64,000 nt of DNA from Ilex aquifolium. Taxonomy: Eukaryota > Streptophyta > Magnoliopsida > Aquifoliales > Aquifoliaceae. Below, one piece after another: positions 46,419-56,525 of this stretch. A program made the position numbers and the translations under genes. The stretch lies in NCBI GenBank assembly GCA_951799425.1, contig OX637394.1:40659642-40723641 (forward strand). The letters are read 5' to 3'. A model generated the notes under the pieces. The model was not told where the DNA came from, made no database searches, and saw nothing but the letters and a program-made list of their open reading frames with translations. Position 1 is the stretch's first letter. Every line of letters starts with the position of its first letter.

Positions 46419-46566
46419 ATTAAAGTTAATAGCGAATTTGGATGGTAACGCCACATTCACTCAAATTACATACATAGTTGAGGGGTTAAATTAATATAAA
46501 AAATAGTTTAAGGGTTTAATTTGACACAAACGACATAGTTTTGGGGACCATCTATATATTTAACTC

Positions 46567-46846
46567 AGCTCACGATAATAACTTGGTCTCGCTCATTCGT
46601 CACGAGGCAAAATCCCATCAACCCTAAGAAAGTCCATTGCCTGCCCTCTTTCTCTCTCTCCCCCAAGAGGTTAGGGTTTTGATCGATTGAATTTTTTTTT
46701 CTCTTCATTGTTTTTTTTTTTTGGTAAATTTACCTGCAGATTTTTAGTGTTGTTACTGCTATATATTTTTCGGATCGTAATATGCAATAAAACACTGCTT
46801 TTTTCTTTGTTTGCTCCGACAGCTACCCGTCCCGTGTCGATCATCG
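46567..46846 (+). promoter_or_regulatory. Promoter, 5' UTR and leader intron of the subunit 12 gene
   Basis: 'aaccctaag' at about 46620-46628 and 'ttagggttt' (46671-46679, the telo-box reversed) are motifs common in plant housekeeping promoters. A CT-rich leader ends 'ccccaagag|gttagg' and a good acceptor 'ctccgacag' lies at 46814-46822, so a 5'-UTR intron of about 150 bp at 46670-46822 is likely. This is inference; no transcript was seen. Confidence 0.45.
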
Positions 46847-48814
46847 ATGGATCCTCAACCTGAACCTGTGAGCTACATCTGTGGAGGTGTGCATCTAACT
46901 CCGTCTCTGTGTGTGTGTTTTCACTTGCAGTTTTTTTATGTGTATATATATATATATGCGGTATACCATGTATAGGTATATTATCTCTTGTTTGTTTTAT
47001 TTAATTTAATGTTTTATCTGGGTATAAATTGATTGTGCAGATTGTGGGCAAGAAAACACGCTGAAGCAGGGTGATGTGATTCAATGTCGAGAGTGCGGTT
47101 ACCGGATTTTGTACAAGAAGCGAACCCGTAGAAGTAATTGGTTTTAGCACCCTTTTATTGATCCATTTACTTGTTTATTTCTTTTGATGTCTGCCCTTAT
47201 TGCTTTAGGAAACATGGGTCATGCTTAAAATCCCTAATATTTTATAGCCGCGCTGATTTCTGGATGCTTGCAAGTAATGGTTTCCTTGTTAATTCTATGC
47301 TTCATGTTGCAACTTGCAAGTACTTTTGTTTTGGTGTTCAATTTGGAATTGAAATTTGTGTTGGCTTTTGCTCTCAGGGAATCATCTTTTGTGAAATTTC
47401 TAGGATAGTTGAAAGTTGTAGGATTAAGCACAGTTTTTTTATAGTTTCTGGATAGTCATGACCTAATTTTGGTGACGGATACTTTTGTATGGTTCGACCT
47501 TTGATTATTATTCAATTTTTTTGCTTATTTATGTTGGACCATTGAGCTTTTGCTAAATGGTTATTGTTATGATATTTTAGTTACTTTTTAGCCACAAAAC
47601 TGGAATTCTAACCAGTTCCTGCACTAGTTTGTGATAGTTTACTACGCCACGTAATTACAAACGATTCAGTAGAGATGACTTAGGGTAGTTTAATTGCAGT
47701 TCTAGGTTTTAGTTTCCTTTTTCGAAGTGTGAACTTGACATATTACATTGGTCGAGTCTATTGCATTTTGACCACCAGTGTTTATGAGTGTTCGGTTGTG
47801 CTAGTTAAGTATTGTGTCTGCTGCCTTGATATCAAGGTGGTGGATGAGCTTTTTTGTATGATGCTAGTTTGGATCTAGTTCTGAGGTTCATCAAGGTTTG
47901 TTTTGGCGTGTGGTATTACCACTCAGGAAATCAAGGTAATTTGCTACTTGGTTCTTTAATTAGTGTATTTCTTCCCTAGCTACGCATTAACAGAGTTGAA
48001 GTTTTTTGGCTTTTCCTAGGAGGCCGCAGAGTATCTCATGAAGTTAATAATAAACTTTAGAACTGTCTTCTGTGGCAAGATTACTCATATTGTGGATTTT
48101 GTTGTTCCACTATGGACCTATTTGGGCAGAGGCTATAAATATTTGAAGGTGATGAAGACCAACAAATTTGGGTTGCCATAGTACTAGTTTAAGTTGTTGA
48201 AGATACTTGTTGAAAAGGCTCTGGTTGTCACTTATTAGTGTTGCTACCTATGCTTTCTTAATGGAATGATTTTTATTGGTCCCAAGAGACGACAAGAGTG
48301 CTTGTAATGGTTTGAGCAGATTGTGATTGTGACTGCTATGCATTAGGCATTTGCTTTTAATGTATTTGGTAACCCCTTTAATAGGATTCTAGCTGATGAT
48401 GCTAATTGCCTTCATGTGCTAGTACCAGTGGGTTACTCTATCATCATCACCTCATGTTCGTGGTTTTCTTCGTGGTCTTATTTTGGTTACTTCTGTTAAT
48501 GATCTGTAACTTGTTTCCTTCTACACTGCACCTTTCAGAGTCACTATATGAGGAAAGATGAATGGTAGGTGTGAGCATGTATACCTTACTGCCTCGTTTT
48601 GTTTAAGTTGACGTGATGCCCTTGTTTCACTTCAGTTTCTGCAAGGGAAGACTCTTGTCTTGGTTATTTGTCTCTGTATTAAGTTGTTTCTTGAAGTTTC
48701 AATTGTGAGACTGCATCACGAGTTTTTCCATGTTTCCCCTTGGGGTTCCCTAAATATGGCTGTTTACCTGGTTTGATTCTGTTTGCTGCAGTTGTTCAGT
48801 ACGAAGCACGCTGA
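46847..48814 (+). CDS. NRPB12: DNA-directed RNA polymerase II/IV/V subunit 12
   Basis: This is the smallest zinc-ribbon subunit, shared in plants by RNA polymerases II, IV and V (and related to the subunit used by I and III). Exons 46847-46886, 47041-47133 and 48792-48814 join in frame to 51 residues, the exact family length I recall. The zinc ribbon is C12-x2-C15 ('YICGDCGQEN') and C29-x2-C32 ('[18 protein letters not shown]'); the protein ends 'IVQYEAR'. Intron 2 is 1.66 kb and the last exon only 23 bp, so gene finders easily miss this gene. Long open frames in intron 2 (for example 47171-47455) are not coding. Confidence 0.95.
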
Positions 48815-49690
48815 AATAAACATTGCAGAAGGATAAAAGTTGGCGAGACGATATTAAGCATCTCTGATGCAGTACTTCTAGTGGCATCGTGGTTTATTAT
48901 GTGTATGGTTGGTTGTAGGAACGGACGTAATTTATAGCTTTTTGTAAACATGTATTAAGTGCAATGAATAGAGTTTTTGCTCGTGTTGTGTGGTCGGACA
49001 GTTTTGCTAATTTGAGATCCTCTCTATTATATATATATATTTTTAATTTTATCGTAAATCACCTATCACTAATACAAGTTGGACTTACTATTTGTAAGTG
49101 GGTCCTCACTCTTCATCCATACACGGTAGGTGATCTACGATGGAGTCGGATACCTATTTTGCTGTGGACGCAAATTAATTGTCTATTATGAGTTAGATTC
49201 ACTCTTTCATTGTGTGCGCTCCAACTCTAAACACTTCGACCATATTAAGCTAATAACTTATCGTGTTGTATATATGTCATCCTTGCATGAATTGCGACTT
49301 TGAAATTCTCAAATGTAGCTATTGGAATGTTAAAAGAATCATGAAACATTTACCCATGATGGACCACGGATTCAAATTTTATCATGGATAGAGTAGGATA
49401 AACTAAGAGTGCAAACATATTAGCATTAACAATGATCAAGTGAAGTGATGGGTTAAAGTTTGGTTTTGGGTGGAACCCACGTTGCGAGCGAGTTTTATAA
49501 ATTGGATTGAACTTGAATTGAGCTCAACTTGATCATCCTAGTCAAAGTAAACTCCAAGATATCCTATTCGAATTACACTTTAAGAATAATAATTAGTTTC
49601 AAATCGTAGAAATAAAATACAATAGAAGATGAAAATGGAACAATTAAATAGCACCATTGATATGCTTCCCAAAGTATTTATCAAATTTTA
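48815..49690. other. Intergenic DNA between subunit 12 and Lhca3
   Basis: The first 150 bp are probably the subunit 12 3' UTR. The rest is AT-rich with no gene I can support. Confidence 0.45.
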
Positions 49691-50102
49691 CATCCCTAAT
49701 CAATCTAGATTAGATAGTTGGATCACTCAAAAAACAAAAAAAACAATGCTCCTGGAACACACACATTTGAAGATTCCAAGGGTAATATGAGAGGTCCAGG
49801 TGGCAAAGTAGCAATGGAGCATCACAGATTTATTTCCAGAAAGGCAATAATAAAATCTCTTATCCAACTAATGAGGCCACTTGGGTCATCTTTACTGGAC
49901 TAGAAGATCCTAACCTAATCTGGGAATTCAGGCTGCTTCATGTCCACCACAATTTCAATGCTCTCCACCAGCCCCACACAATTCTGTGCCTTGGCCAGGC
50001 CCTTATTTGCTGCCTTTTGCTTATTGTTGGGTACAGGGAAGAGAGAGCTATTCTTCTTTGAGAGTAGCCAATTGCAAAGCTTTTCAGAGTGACCAAAAAA
50101 AA
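49691..50102 (+). promoter_or_regulatory. Lhca3 promoter and 5' UTR
   Basis: An I-box type GGATAAG (reversed, within 'tcttatcc' at 49858-49865) is the clearest light-gene element. A CCAAT-like 'gccaattgc' lies near 50067. The leader just before the ATG ends 'gaccaaaaaaaa'. I see no convincing TATA box. The exact start is not resolved. Confidence 0.4.
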
Positions 50103-51800
50103 ATGGCAACACAGGCACTGGTTTCCTCATCTTCTATTACCTCATCAGTGGAGGCTGCAAGACAGAGATTAGGAGGAAGGCCACTTCAGTCTCACACAAG
50201 GAAGGTTTCCTTTGTTGTCAGGGCTGCTTCTACTCCCCCTGTTAAGGTCTCTCTCTCTCTCTCACACACACACAATTTCAACATATACCTGCAACATATA
50301 TATATTCAGTGCAAACAGAAGAACATCCATGAAAACACCAAAACTCCTCTGATTTTGACTTTGTGGTAAGAAATCTGAATGTCCCATGTTTCATGATCAA
50401 ATGTTGACCATTGACACATTCATGGTGTAGTTGAATGTTCTAGTTCTTAAACAGCTGAGATGAGTCTGTGGGTGGGTGTTTAATTAATTAGTCAAACATA
50501 CTAGATAACATCAGGTTTACTTACTATAGACATGGGTTTGTGTGTTTTCAGCAAGGAGCAAACAGACAACTCTGGTTTGCATCCAAGCAGAGTCTTTCTT
50601 ACTTGGACGGCAGGTAACTTATGCACACCTTGATATTCCTATTAGACTAAAGAGGAACTTAGTTTACAAGAGAGGCAAGTATGGTTATCAATTTAACATG
50701 TTAACACGAACTGAATACAAACCCAACAGGCCGTGAACAGACCCAACTCGATTGACACCCCTGGAAGAAAAGAGAGCAATGAATACAAAATAGAAAACAA
50801 TATATGGTGTGGCCAAGCTACCAGAAATTACAGATTTGAGAGACTTACGCAACCTCTGTTGTGTTTCAATCAAGAAGTTAACTATGATATGAAAAGCTAG
50901 GGCTGATAGTCCTAAAAAGCTCGTTTTCTTAACCGAGTTTAAAATATTGTTTAAGTTCGGCTCGTTTTTAGGCTCATTTAAAAACGAGCCGAGCCTGAAC
51001 GAATTGAACCCGAGCCGAGCCTGAGTATTTGTATATAAACGAGTCAAGCCTGTCGGGCTTGTTTTCCAAACAAGCCTAAAACATTATTTAAGTTCGATTC
51101 GATTAACACCCCCTAATGCCAGCATGCACCAGTACTTGAAACTAATCCAAATTTTTTTGCTTGAAAATTGGAAATTACTTACAGCCTCCCAGGTGACTAT
51201 GGATTTGATCCACTGGGGCTCTCAGACCCTGAAGGCACAGGAGGTTTCATTGAGCCAAGATGGTTAGCCTATGGAGAAGTCATCAACGGACGATACGCTA
51301 TGTTGGGTGCAATAGGAGCTATTGCACCTGAGATCCTTGGGAAGGCTGGCCTTATTCCACCTGAAACAGCACTCCCATGGTTCAAAACTGGCGTATTTCC
51401 GCCTGCTGGAACATACAACTACTGGGCAGACCCTTACACTCTATTTGTATTTGAGTTGGCACTAATGGGTTTTGCAGAGCACAGGAGATTCCAAGACTGG
51501 TACAATCCAGGATCCATGGGTAAGCAGTACTTCTTGGGTTTAGAGAAATACCTGGGAGGGTCAGGTGACCCAGCATACCCTGGTGGACCTTTGTTCAACC
51601 CTCTTGGATTTGGAAAAGATGAGAAGTCCATGAAGGAATTGAAGCTGAAGGAGGTGAAGAATGGGAGGTTGGCAATGTTGGCAATCTTGGGTTACTTTGT
51701 GCAAGCTCCGGTGACTGGTGTAGGCCCTTTCCAAAACCTCCTGGATCACTTGGCTGACCCTGTAAACAACAATGTGTTGACCAGCCTTAAGTTCCACTAA
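50103..51800 (+). CDS. LHCA3: Photosystem I chlorophyll a/b-binding protein Lhca3
   Basis: This is a thylakoid antenna protein of PSI (LHCI), pairing with Lhca2 on the PSI core and carrying red-shifted chlorophylls. Exons 50103-50246, 50552-50613 and 51185-51800 join to 273 residues, the length I recall for Arabidopsis Lhca3. The Ser/Ala/Arg-rich N-terminus (about 1-42, ending near '[11 protein letters not shown]') is the transit peptide. Helix B has '[20 protein letters not shown]', with Asn103 where most LHC proteins have a His chlorophyll ligand; that Asn is the known hallmark of red-shifted Lhca3/Lhca4. Helix C is '[16 protein letters not shown]' and helix A '[19 protein letters not shown]'. 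The C-terminus '[11 protein letters not shown]' is typical. Intron 2 contains a MITE; intron 1 starts with a TC/AC microsatellite. Confidence 0.97.
50898..51115. mobile_element. hAT-like MITE in Lhca3 intron 2
   Basis: The left end is 'TAGGGCTGATAGTCC' and the right end, reversed, 'TAGGGGGTGTTAATCG'. The inside is made of 'gttcggctcgtttttaggct' and its complement ('aaaacgagccgagcctgaac'), so it folds back on itself. It ends about 70 bp before the acceptor of exon 3. The 8-bp flanks do not match well. Confidence 0.5.
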
Positions 51801-52100
51801 AAGGCGTAGTTTAGTTCATCTCTTTCTCCTCCTCTTATTTGTATGATCATGTGCAGACTTTGTTTGATGTATCATCTGTAATCTGTAACAAACGTGTTGA
51901 GCACCATAAAATCTTCTTCTTATTTCACATTAATCTAAAAAATTTGGCATCAAAACTGTTTACATATGATGCGAGATGCGAGATGCGCTTTCTTTTTCGA
52001 GCAGGCTATATTGCTTTATATCTCGTCATTTCCGTCTTCTCGGTAAATCAATCTATTCTTCTTTCCAAGCAGGTGGCAAATGAGAGCTTTTGACCCATCC
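51801..52100 (+). other. Lhca3 3' UTR and flank
   Basis: 'tttgtttgatgtatcatctg' followed by 'taatctgtaac' near 51860-51890 is a likely polyadenylation region. Nothing else is seen. Confidence 0.4.
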
Positions 52101-54025
52101 CAAGGTGTTTTGAAAAAAAATTCCCAAATAATGATTGATTTGAAAATAATTTTCAAACACAGGTAGTTTTAAAAACGTGAGTTGGTCTGACATTTTTAGG
52201 CTTAAAGACATCAGTTGGTCTGACGTTTTTTGTGCAAGATTGTGGCCCATTTACTCCTAAAAACGTCATACCTTTTTAGTTTTCAATTGTATTGATGTTT
52301 TTAGCTATTCCCTCAAACGGTAAAAATGTTTGAATAAATTACACTCACACCCCATAACATTTGATTTTATTACATGGACACCCCCTCACATTTCAAAAAT
52401 TACATTGAGACCCCTTGACATTTGAACACGTGTGACATTCACACCCCTTTTGTCTAACAGACGCTAACAATTTCATTAAAAAGACTTTTTTAACCCTCAT
52501 ATATCCAATCTATCCAACTCACCCCTCTATTTGACTAAGTCAAAATAAATAAATTGAAAAAAAATTAATGCTTCCTGCATTCCAGTTAAGTTAATTTTAT
52601 CTTTTCGAAAAAAAAAAATCAATTTTATCTTTTCGATATTAAGTTATTTTTTTGGTTTTGATCAATACAATGATCATCACCTGCCACTCCAAGTTCACCA
52701 ATTCTCATCACCACCACCACCATTGATGTACTTTCTTTATTATTATTATTTTTTTTTGAGGGAGGAGGGGAGGACATGAGATTGGAACCCGCAACCACCT
52801 ATAGCCAGGAGTGAGGCCAATCTCTCACCTCTGTGTACCCTCTTTCTTAGGCCCCTCTTTCTAAAATATGCTTCATGGGTTACCAATATAATCATAGTTG
52901 TCAAGGCAAAAAAGAAAGAATTTCCAACTAAACAACAAAATGCATACCAACATATCCTTCTCCTGGACTTTGTGCTGCTATATAAGCAAACCCAATATCT
53001 GGGAACAAACCAATCCCGTTTTCTGGCATAGCAGTCCTCTGTTAAAACTCATTTAATAAACATTTAGAATTTCATATTCATTTTGATTTCTGTTATAAAA
53101 GTGCTAAAAAATAAGTGTCCTTAAAAGGTGCTCATACTTCATTTGAAAACTATTATTGCATGTGAAAACCATTCGTTTGGGGAGCTTCTTTGACTGACAA
53201 ATTCTCCATGTGAAAACTATTATTGCATCAAGAGCCAAGTGGCTGACAAGGGTAGTACTGGTTTGCAACAAAAAGGTTGACTTTTAACTGTCATTATTCT
53301 TAACCTTTTGTGAGGAACATATTAGAAAAGCAAAAATTAGCTCAATTTAGTAAAGTGCATATGGTGCCATATCAGCTGATACATAGTTAAATGGCACAAC
53401 AAGTCCTCAATCATGTTTGATAAGTGGTTTTTGGTTGTGATCTGCTTCACATCACCACTTGCAGATAATGAGCATCGCCTGATTTTTAGTCATTACAATG
53501 ATCGTCACTGGAATGCAGGAAGCATTAATTTTTTTTCAATTTATTTATTTTGACTTGGTCAAATAGAGGGGTGAGTTGGATAGATTGGATATGGACATTA
53601 AATCTCAAGATATATGAGGGTTAAAAAAGTCTTTTTAATGAAATTATTAACGTTTGTTAGACAAAAAGGGTGCGGTTGTCATACGTGTTCAAATGTCAAG
53701 GGGTCTCAGTGTAATTTTTGAAATGTGAGGGGGTTTTCGTGTAATAAAATCAAATGTTAGGGGGTGTGAGTGTAATTTATTCAAACCTTTTTGCAGTACG
53801 AGGGAATAGCTAAAAACGTCAGTACAATTGACGTTTTTAACTAAAACGTCAAATGTAGTGACGTTTTTAAGTGTAAATGAGCCACAATCTTGCACAAAAA
53901 ACGTAATTTGGTCTGACATTTTTAGGCTAAAAACGTCAGACCAACTGACATTTTTAAAACTACCTGTGTTTGAGAATTATTTTCAAACCAACCATTATTT
54001 GAGACTTTTTTTTCAAAACACCTTG
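52101..54025. mobile_element. Foldback-like element with terminal inverted repeats of about 0.5 kb
   Basis: The left TIR runs from 52101 ('caaggtgttttgaaaaaaaa') to about 52586 ('gcttcctgcattccag'). The right TIR is its reverse complement from about 53513 to 54025. The arms agree along most of their length with small indels. Inside each arm are shorter inverted motifs ('gttggtctgac.ttttt' and 'gtcagaccaactgac'). The 0.9-kb middle is noncoding and holds a SINE-like piece. No target duplication is clear, so a Mutator-like or foldback class cannot be settled. The minus-strand open frame at 53689-53919 and its neighbours lie in the arms and are not genes. Confidence 0.7.
52738..52856 (-). mobile_element. 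Possible tRNA-derived SINE inside the foldback-like element
   Basis: On the minus strand: 'gtacacagaggtgagagatt' (box-A-like), 'ggttgcgggttccaatctca' (a good box B) and a short G/A-rich end running into an A tract (T at 52744-52757 on the plus strand). About 120 bp. Confidence 0.4.
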
Positions 54026-56028
54026 TCTCTTAGAATTTTTTTTTCCTTCTTATTAAGATTTTTTGCTTCTTTATTAAGAGATAGTTGACTTTTGACTTTC
54101 CCATATAGTAATATTCTTTCTTCAATGAATTTCAGGTGTCCCCCTTTGTAGGTTTTTTTTTGCTCTACTTCTACTTCTAAGAGTAGATAGTTTAGGTTGG
54201 AGAAAAAAAAATTAAGGATATGGATTAATAACAAAGTAAGGATTCTAACATTCAGAACACCAACTGAAAGAAACCATGCATTGACGGTCTTCTGAGACAG
54301 AACTCACCTCACAAGAGCAAGCAAGCGAGAAGAGCATGAGCGAGAGATTGCCTTAGTCTTGACTTAGAAATCGAGCCTTTTTTTTTTCTTCCTATTATAC
54401 ACACAATGCACAAACATTTACTATTGTCAAATGTATTTGAGCTGTGAACGCCTTCATACACAATTATTTTCTGATCATAGGCCTGCAATTGCAAAGATAG
54501 AAGAGCCTTGTAGCATAGTATAATCCGATCTTGTACACCTACGAGTCAAACGACAGATTGCAGATTTCAATTAGATGCACTAGTAACATAATTTAACGAT
54601 TCACCTAACTTAAAACAGAAAGCATGGGGGACTAAAAATAGGTTTGTAACCCCCTCTTTGAATGTGTACAGTTCGAGCAAGCAAATGGCTAATAGGGTCG
54701 AGGAACCATAATGAATGTGACGACAGAAGTTTCACAAGAAGATGACTAGATATATATGTTATTCTTCGGGTTTGGTTCATGAGAAAACATATATCTAATA
54801 GAGAGTTTCGTCGTACAATATAAAGTCGGAACTGACTTAAATTAATGAAGTATCACGATTGCCGCCGGCTAATAGGCCGAGCAGCGTAATGGAGTCCCTG
54901 GTACGACAAAACCATTTGACACTTAAGTGAGGAAAGCGAAATGTTAGCTCGATCAGAAAAACGAGTGGTTAGCAGGTCCGTTTTAAGAGAGTCAAATTTC
55001 AAATAACCAGAGTACCATGAGATTATAGAATCTCACATTCATTCTCTAAATTAATCCCAAACTTGAAATCAGCAACTAGATTTTATTTGCTGACCACCCA
55101 AATACTCTCTGTTCACCAATATGCTAGATTAAGGAGGTAATTCGACACATTTAAATTAATCGGAATCACTATCAATTCAACGGTTATGATGAATTAAGCC
55201 AATAAATTATGTCAACAAATCATTTCTACATAGTATTATTGATACGATTATGTCAAACACACATGTAATAGATGCCCGCATACATGCGTGGACACAAGAG
55301 AATGAATTGATTACTCTAAGAAACCCGAATTAAAATAAAAAAGAAGGTACACACATGCATACGGACAAACAGTTGTACGGAGATATGTAAACATGGCACC
55401 AAGAGAAGACGTGGACATTGCAAAACCCTTTTAAAGCTCAATAATTTCCCTCTAAACTCTATTAAGCTGGCTATTGTTCGCTTAGGCCTATGCTTATGAA
55501 GAGCTAGTTTGTGCTCTTATGCCAATAAAAACACTACTAATGGTTGTGAAGAAAGAAAGTATTCAAATACCAATTTTGCATCCACTAAACATCATTCACC
55601 AGTGGCCCGTTATCGAACCTTAAAGTTGTGAATTCGAATTTTGGTAATTTTACTCAACAAAAAAACATTGTTGATCAAAACAAAAGAAAGGGCTAATTAC
55701 TCATTTTTTAAACCAAAACTTAAATTTGAATAAAAAAACTCTTAAAAACTTTCTCCAACGTTAAAGCCTTAATCCATACTCATATCAAATTAAGAGAGAC
55801 TTATTTTTTTTACTCAAATCAAAGTAGATTCAAATCTTTATTTGTGAGATTTTACACTCTTTTAAAAATCCAATAGTTATATTTTACCATCTTTTAAATT
55901 TCAATTTATCCTCATTTAAAATTGAGTTTCCCTTTTTATTAAATTTGAGTTTATCCATTAGTCAGGTTTATATCAAATCAAGTTTTTTATTTAATTTTTT
56001 TTTCACTAACATCGACACACCAAACTAA
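54026..56028. other. Intergenic AT-rich DNA
   Basis: I see no gene, RNA gene or structured repeat that I can support in these 2 kb. Confidence 0.5.
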
Positions 56029-56164
56029 TCTATATACTATTTTAAAATATCAGAAAACTTGAAAAACTTTTTTTTCCCACATTTATCCCCTAATAATACA
56101 ATTATGTCATCTTTATCCTCTGTCTCCTTTAATTAGGTCAGAATAGTTAACGTTATTGCCGTTG

Positions 56165-56254
56165 CCTCTTCATCTCTCTGTATCATCAAACGTTAACGTA
56201 CGCACCCCAGCCTCTTCATCTCTTTGTGTCATCAGACGTTAATGCACGCACCAC
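56165..56254. repeat. Diverged 45-bp tandem duplication inside the Helitron
   Basis: 'cctcttcatctctctgtatc' with 'aaacgttaacgtacgcacc' is repeated as 'cctcttcatctctttgtgtc' with 'agacgttaatgcacgcacc'. Confidence 0.6.
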
Positions 56255-56525
56255 TTCATCTCCTTCTCTTTTAGCCGAAGATCTCTTCCGTTCTTTTCCT
56301 CCAAATTATGGCTCGGTACATAACCACTCCCAATTGATATTCGTGGCTGCACAAATTCCACACATTAATGGTTGTAGCACCAATGGCTACATTAGTTACG
56401 AATGGGGATCTGTATAATTCAGACCCATCAGTGTTGTTCATCAATTTCTGCATTTTTCTTCTGCTATCTTCTTCTCCCGTTGCCACTGCCGAACCAGCCG
56501 TACTCCGTTTCTTCTTCCACAGGTA
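56226..56525 (+). pseudogene. Possible captured gene fragment 1 in the Helitron
   Basis: The stretch is more GC-rich and CT-rich than its surroundings, with an open frame (56226-56417; 'LLAEDLFRSFPPNYGSVHNH') and a splice-donor-like 'ccacag|gtacttt' at 56520/56521. I do not recognise the protein and the frame may be chance. Confidence 0.25.

Larger units (their letters stand above)
44968..46566. mobile_element. Palindromic MITE carrying two nested hAT-like insertions
   Basis: The left arm begins 'gagttaactacacagacgac' and the right arm, reversed, begins 'gagttaaatatatagatggt'. The arms continue to match ('tttgtgtcaatttaac' against 'tttgtgtcaaattaaa'). Without the insertions at 45198-45748 and 45793-46418 the element is about 0.41 kb and folds as one long hairpin. 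No clear target duplication was found at the outer ends. It is noncoding and lies between the ILP1-like gene and the subunit 12 gene. Confidence 0.6.

Noticed and set aside
47171-47455. 94-codon frame in the second intron of the subunit 12 gene
   Set aside because: Intronic, no domain, and T-rich composition.
53689-54088. Minus- and plus-strand frames in the right arm of the foldback-like element
   Set aside because: Similar partial frames occur in the other arm. They are made of repeated 'gtcagacc'-type motifs, not a protein.
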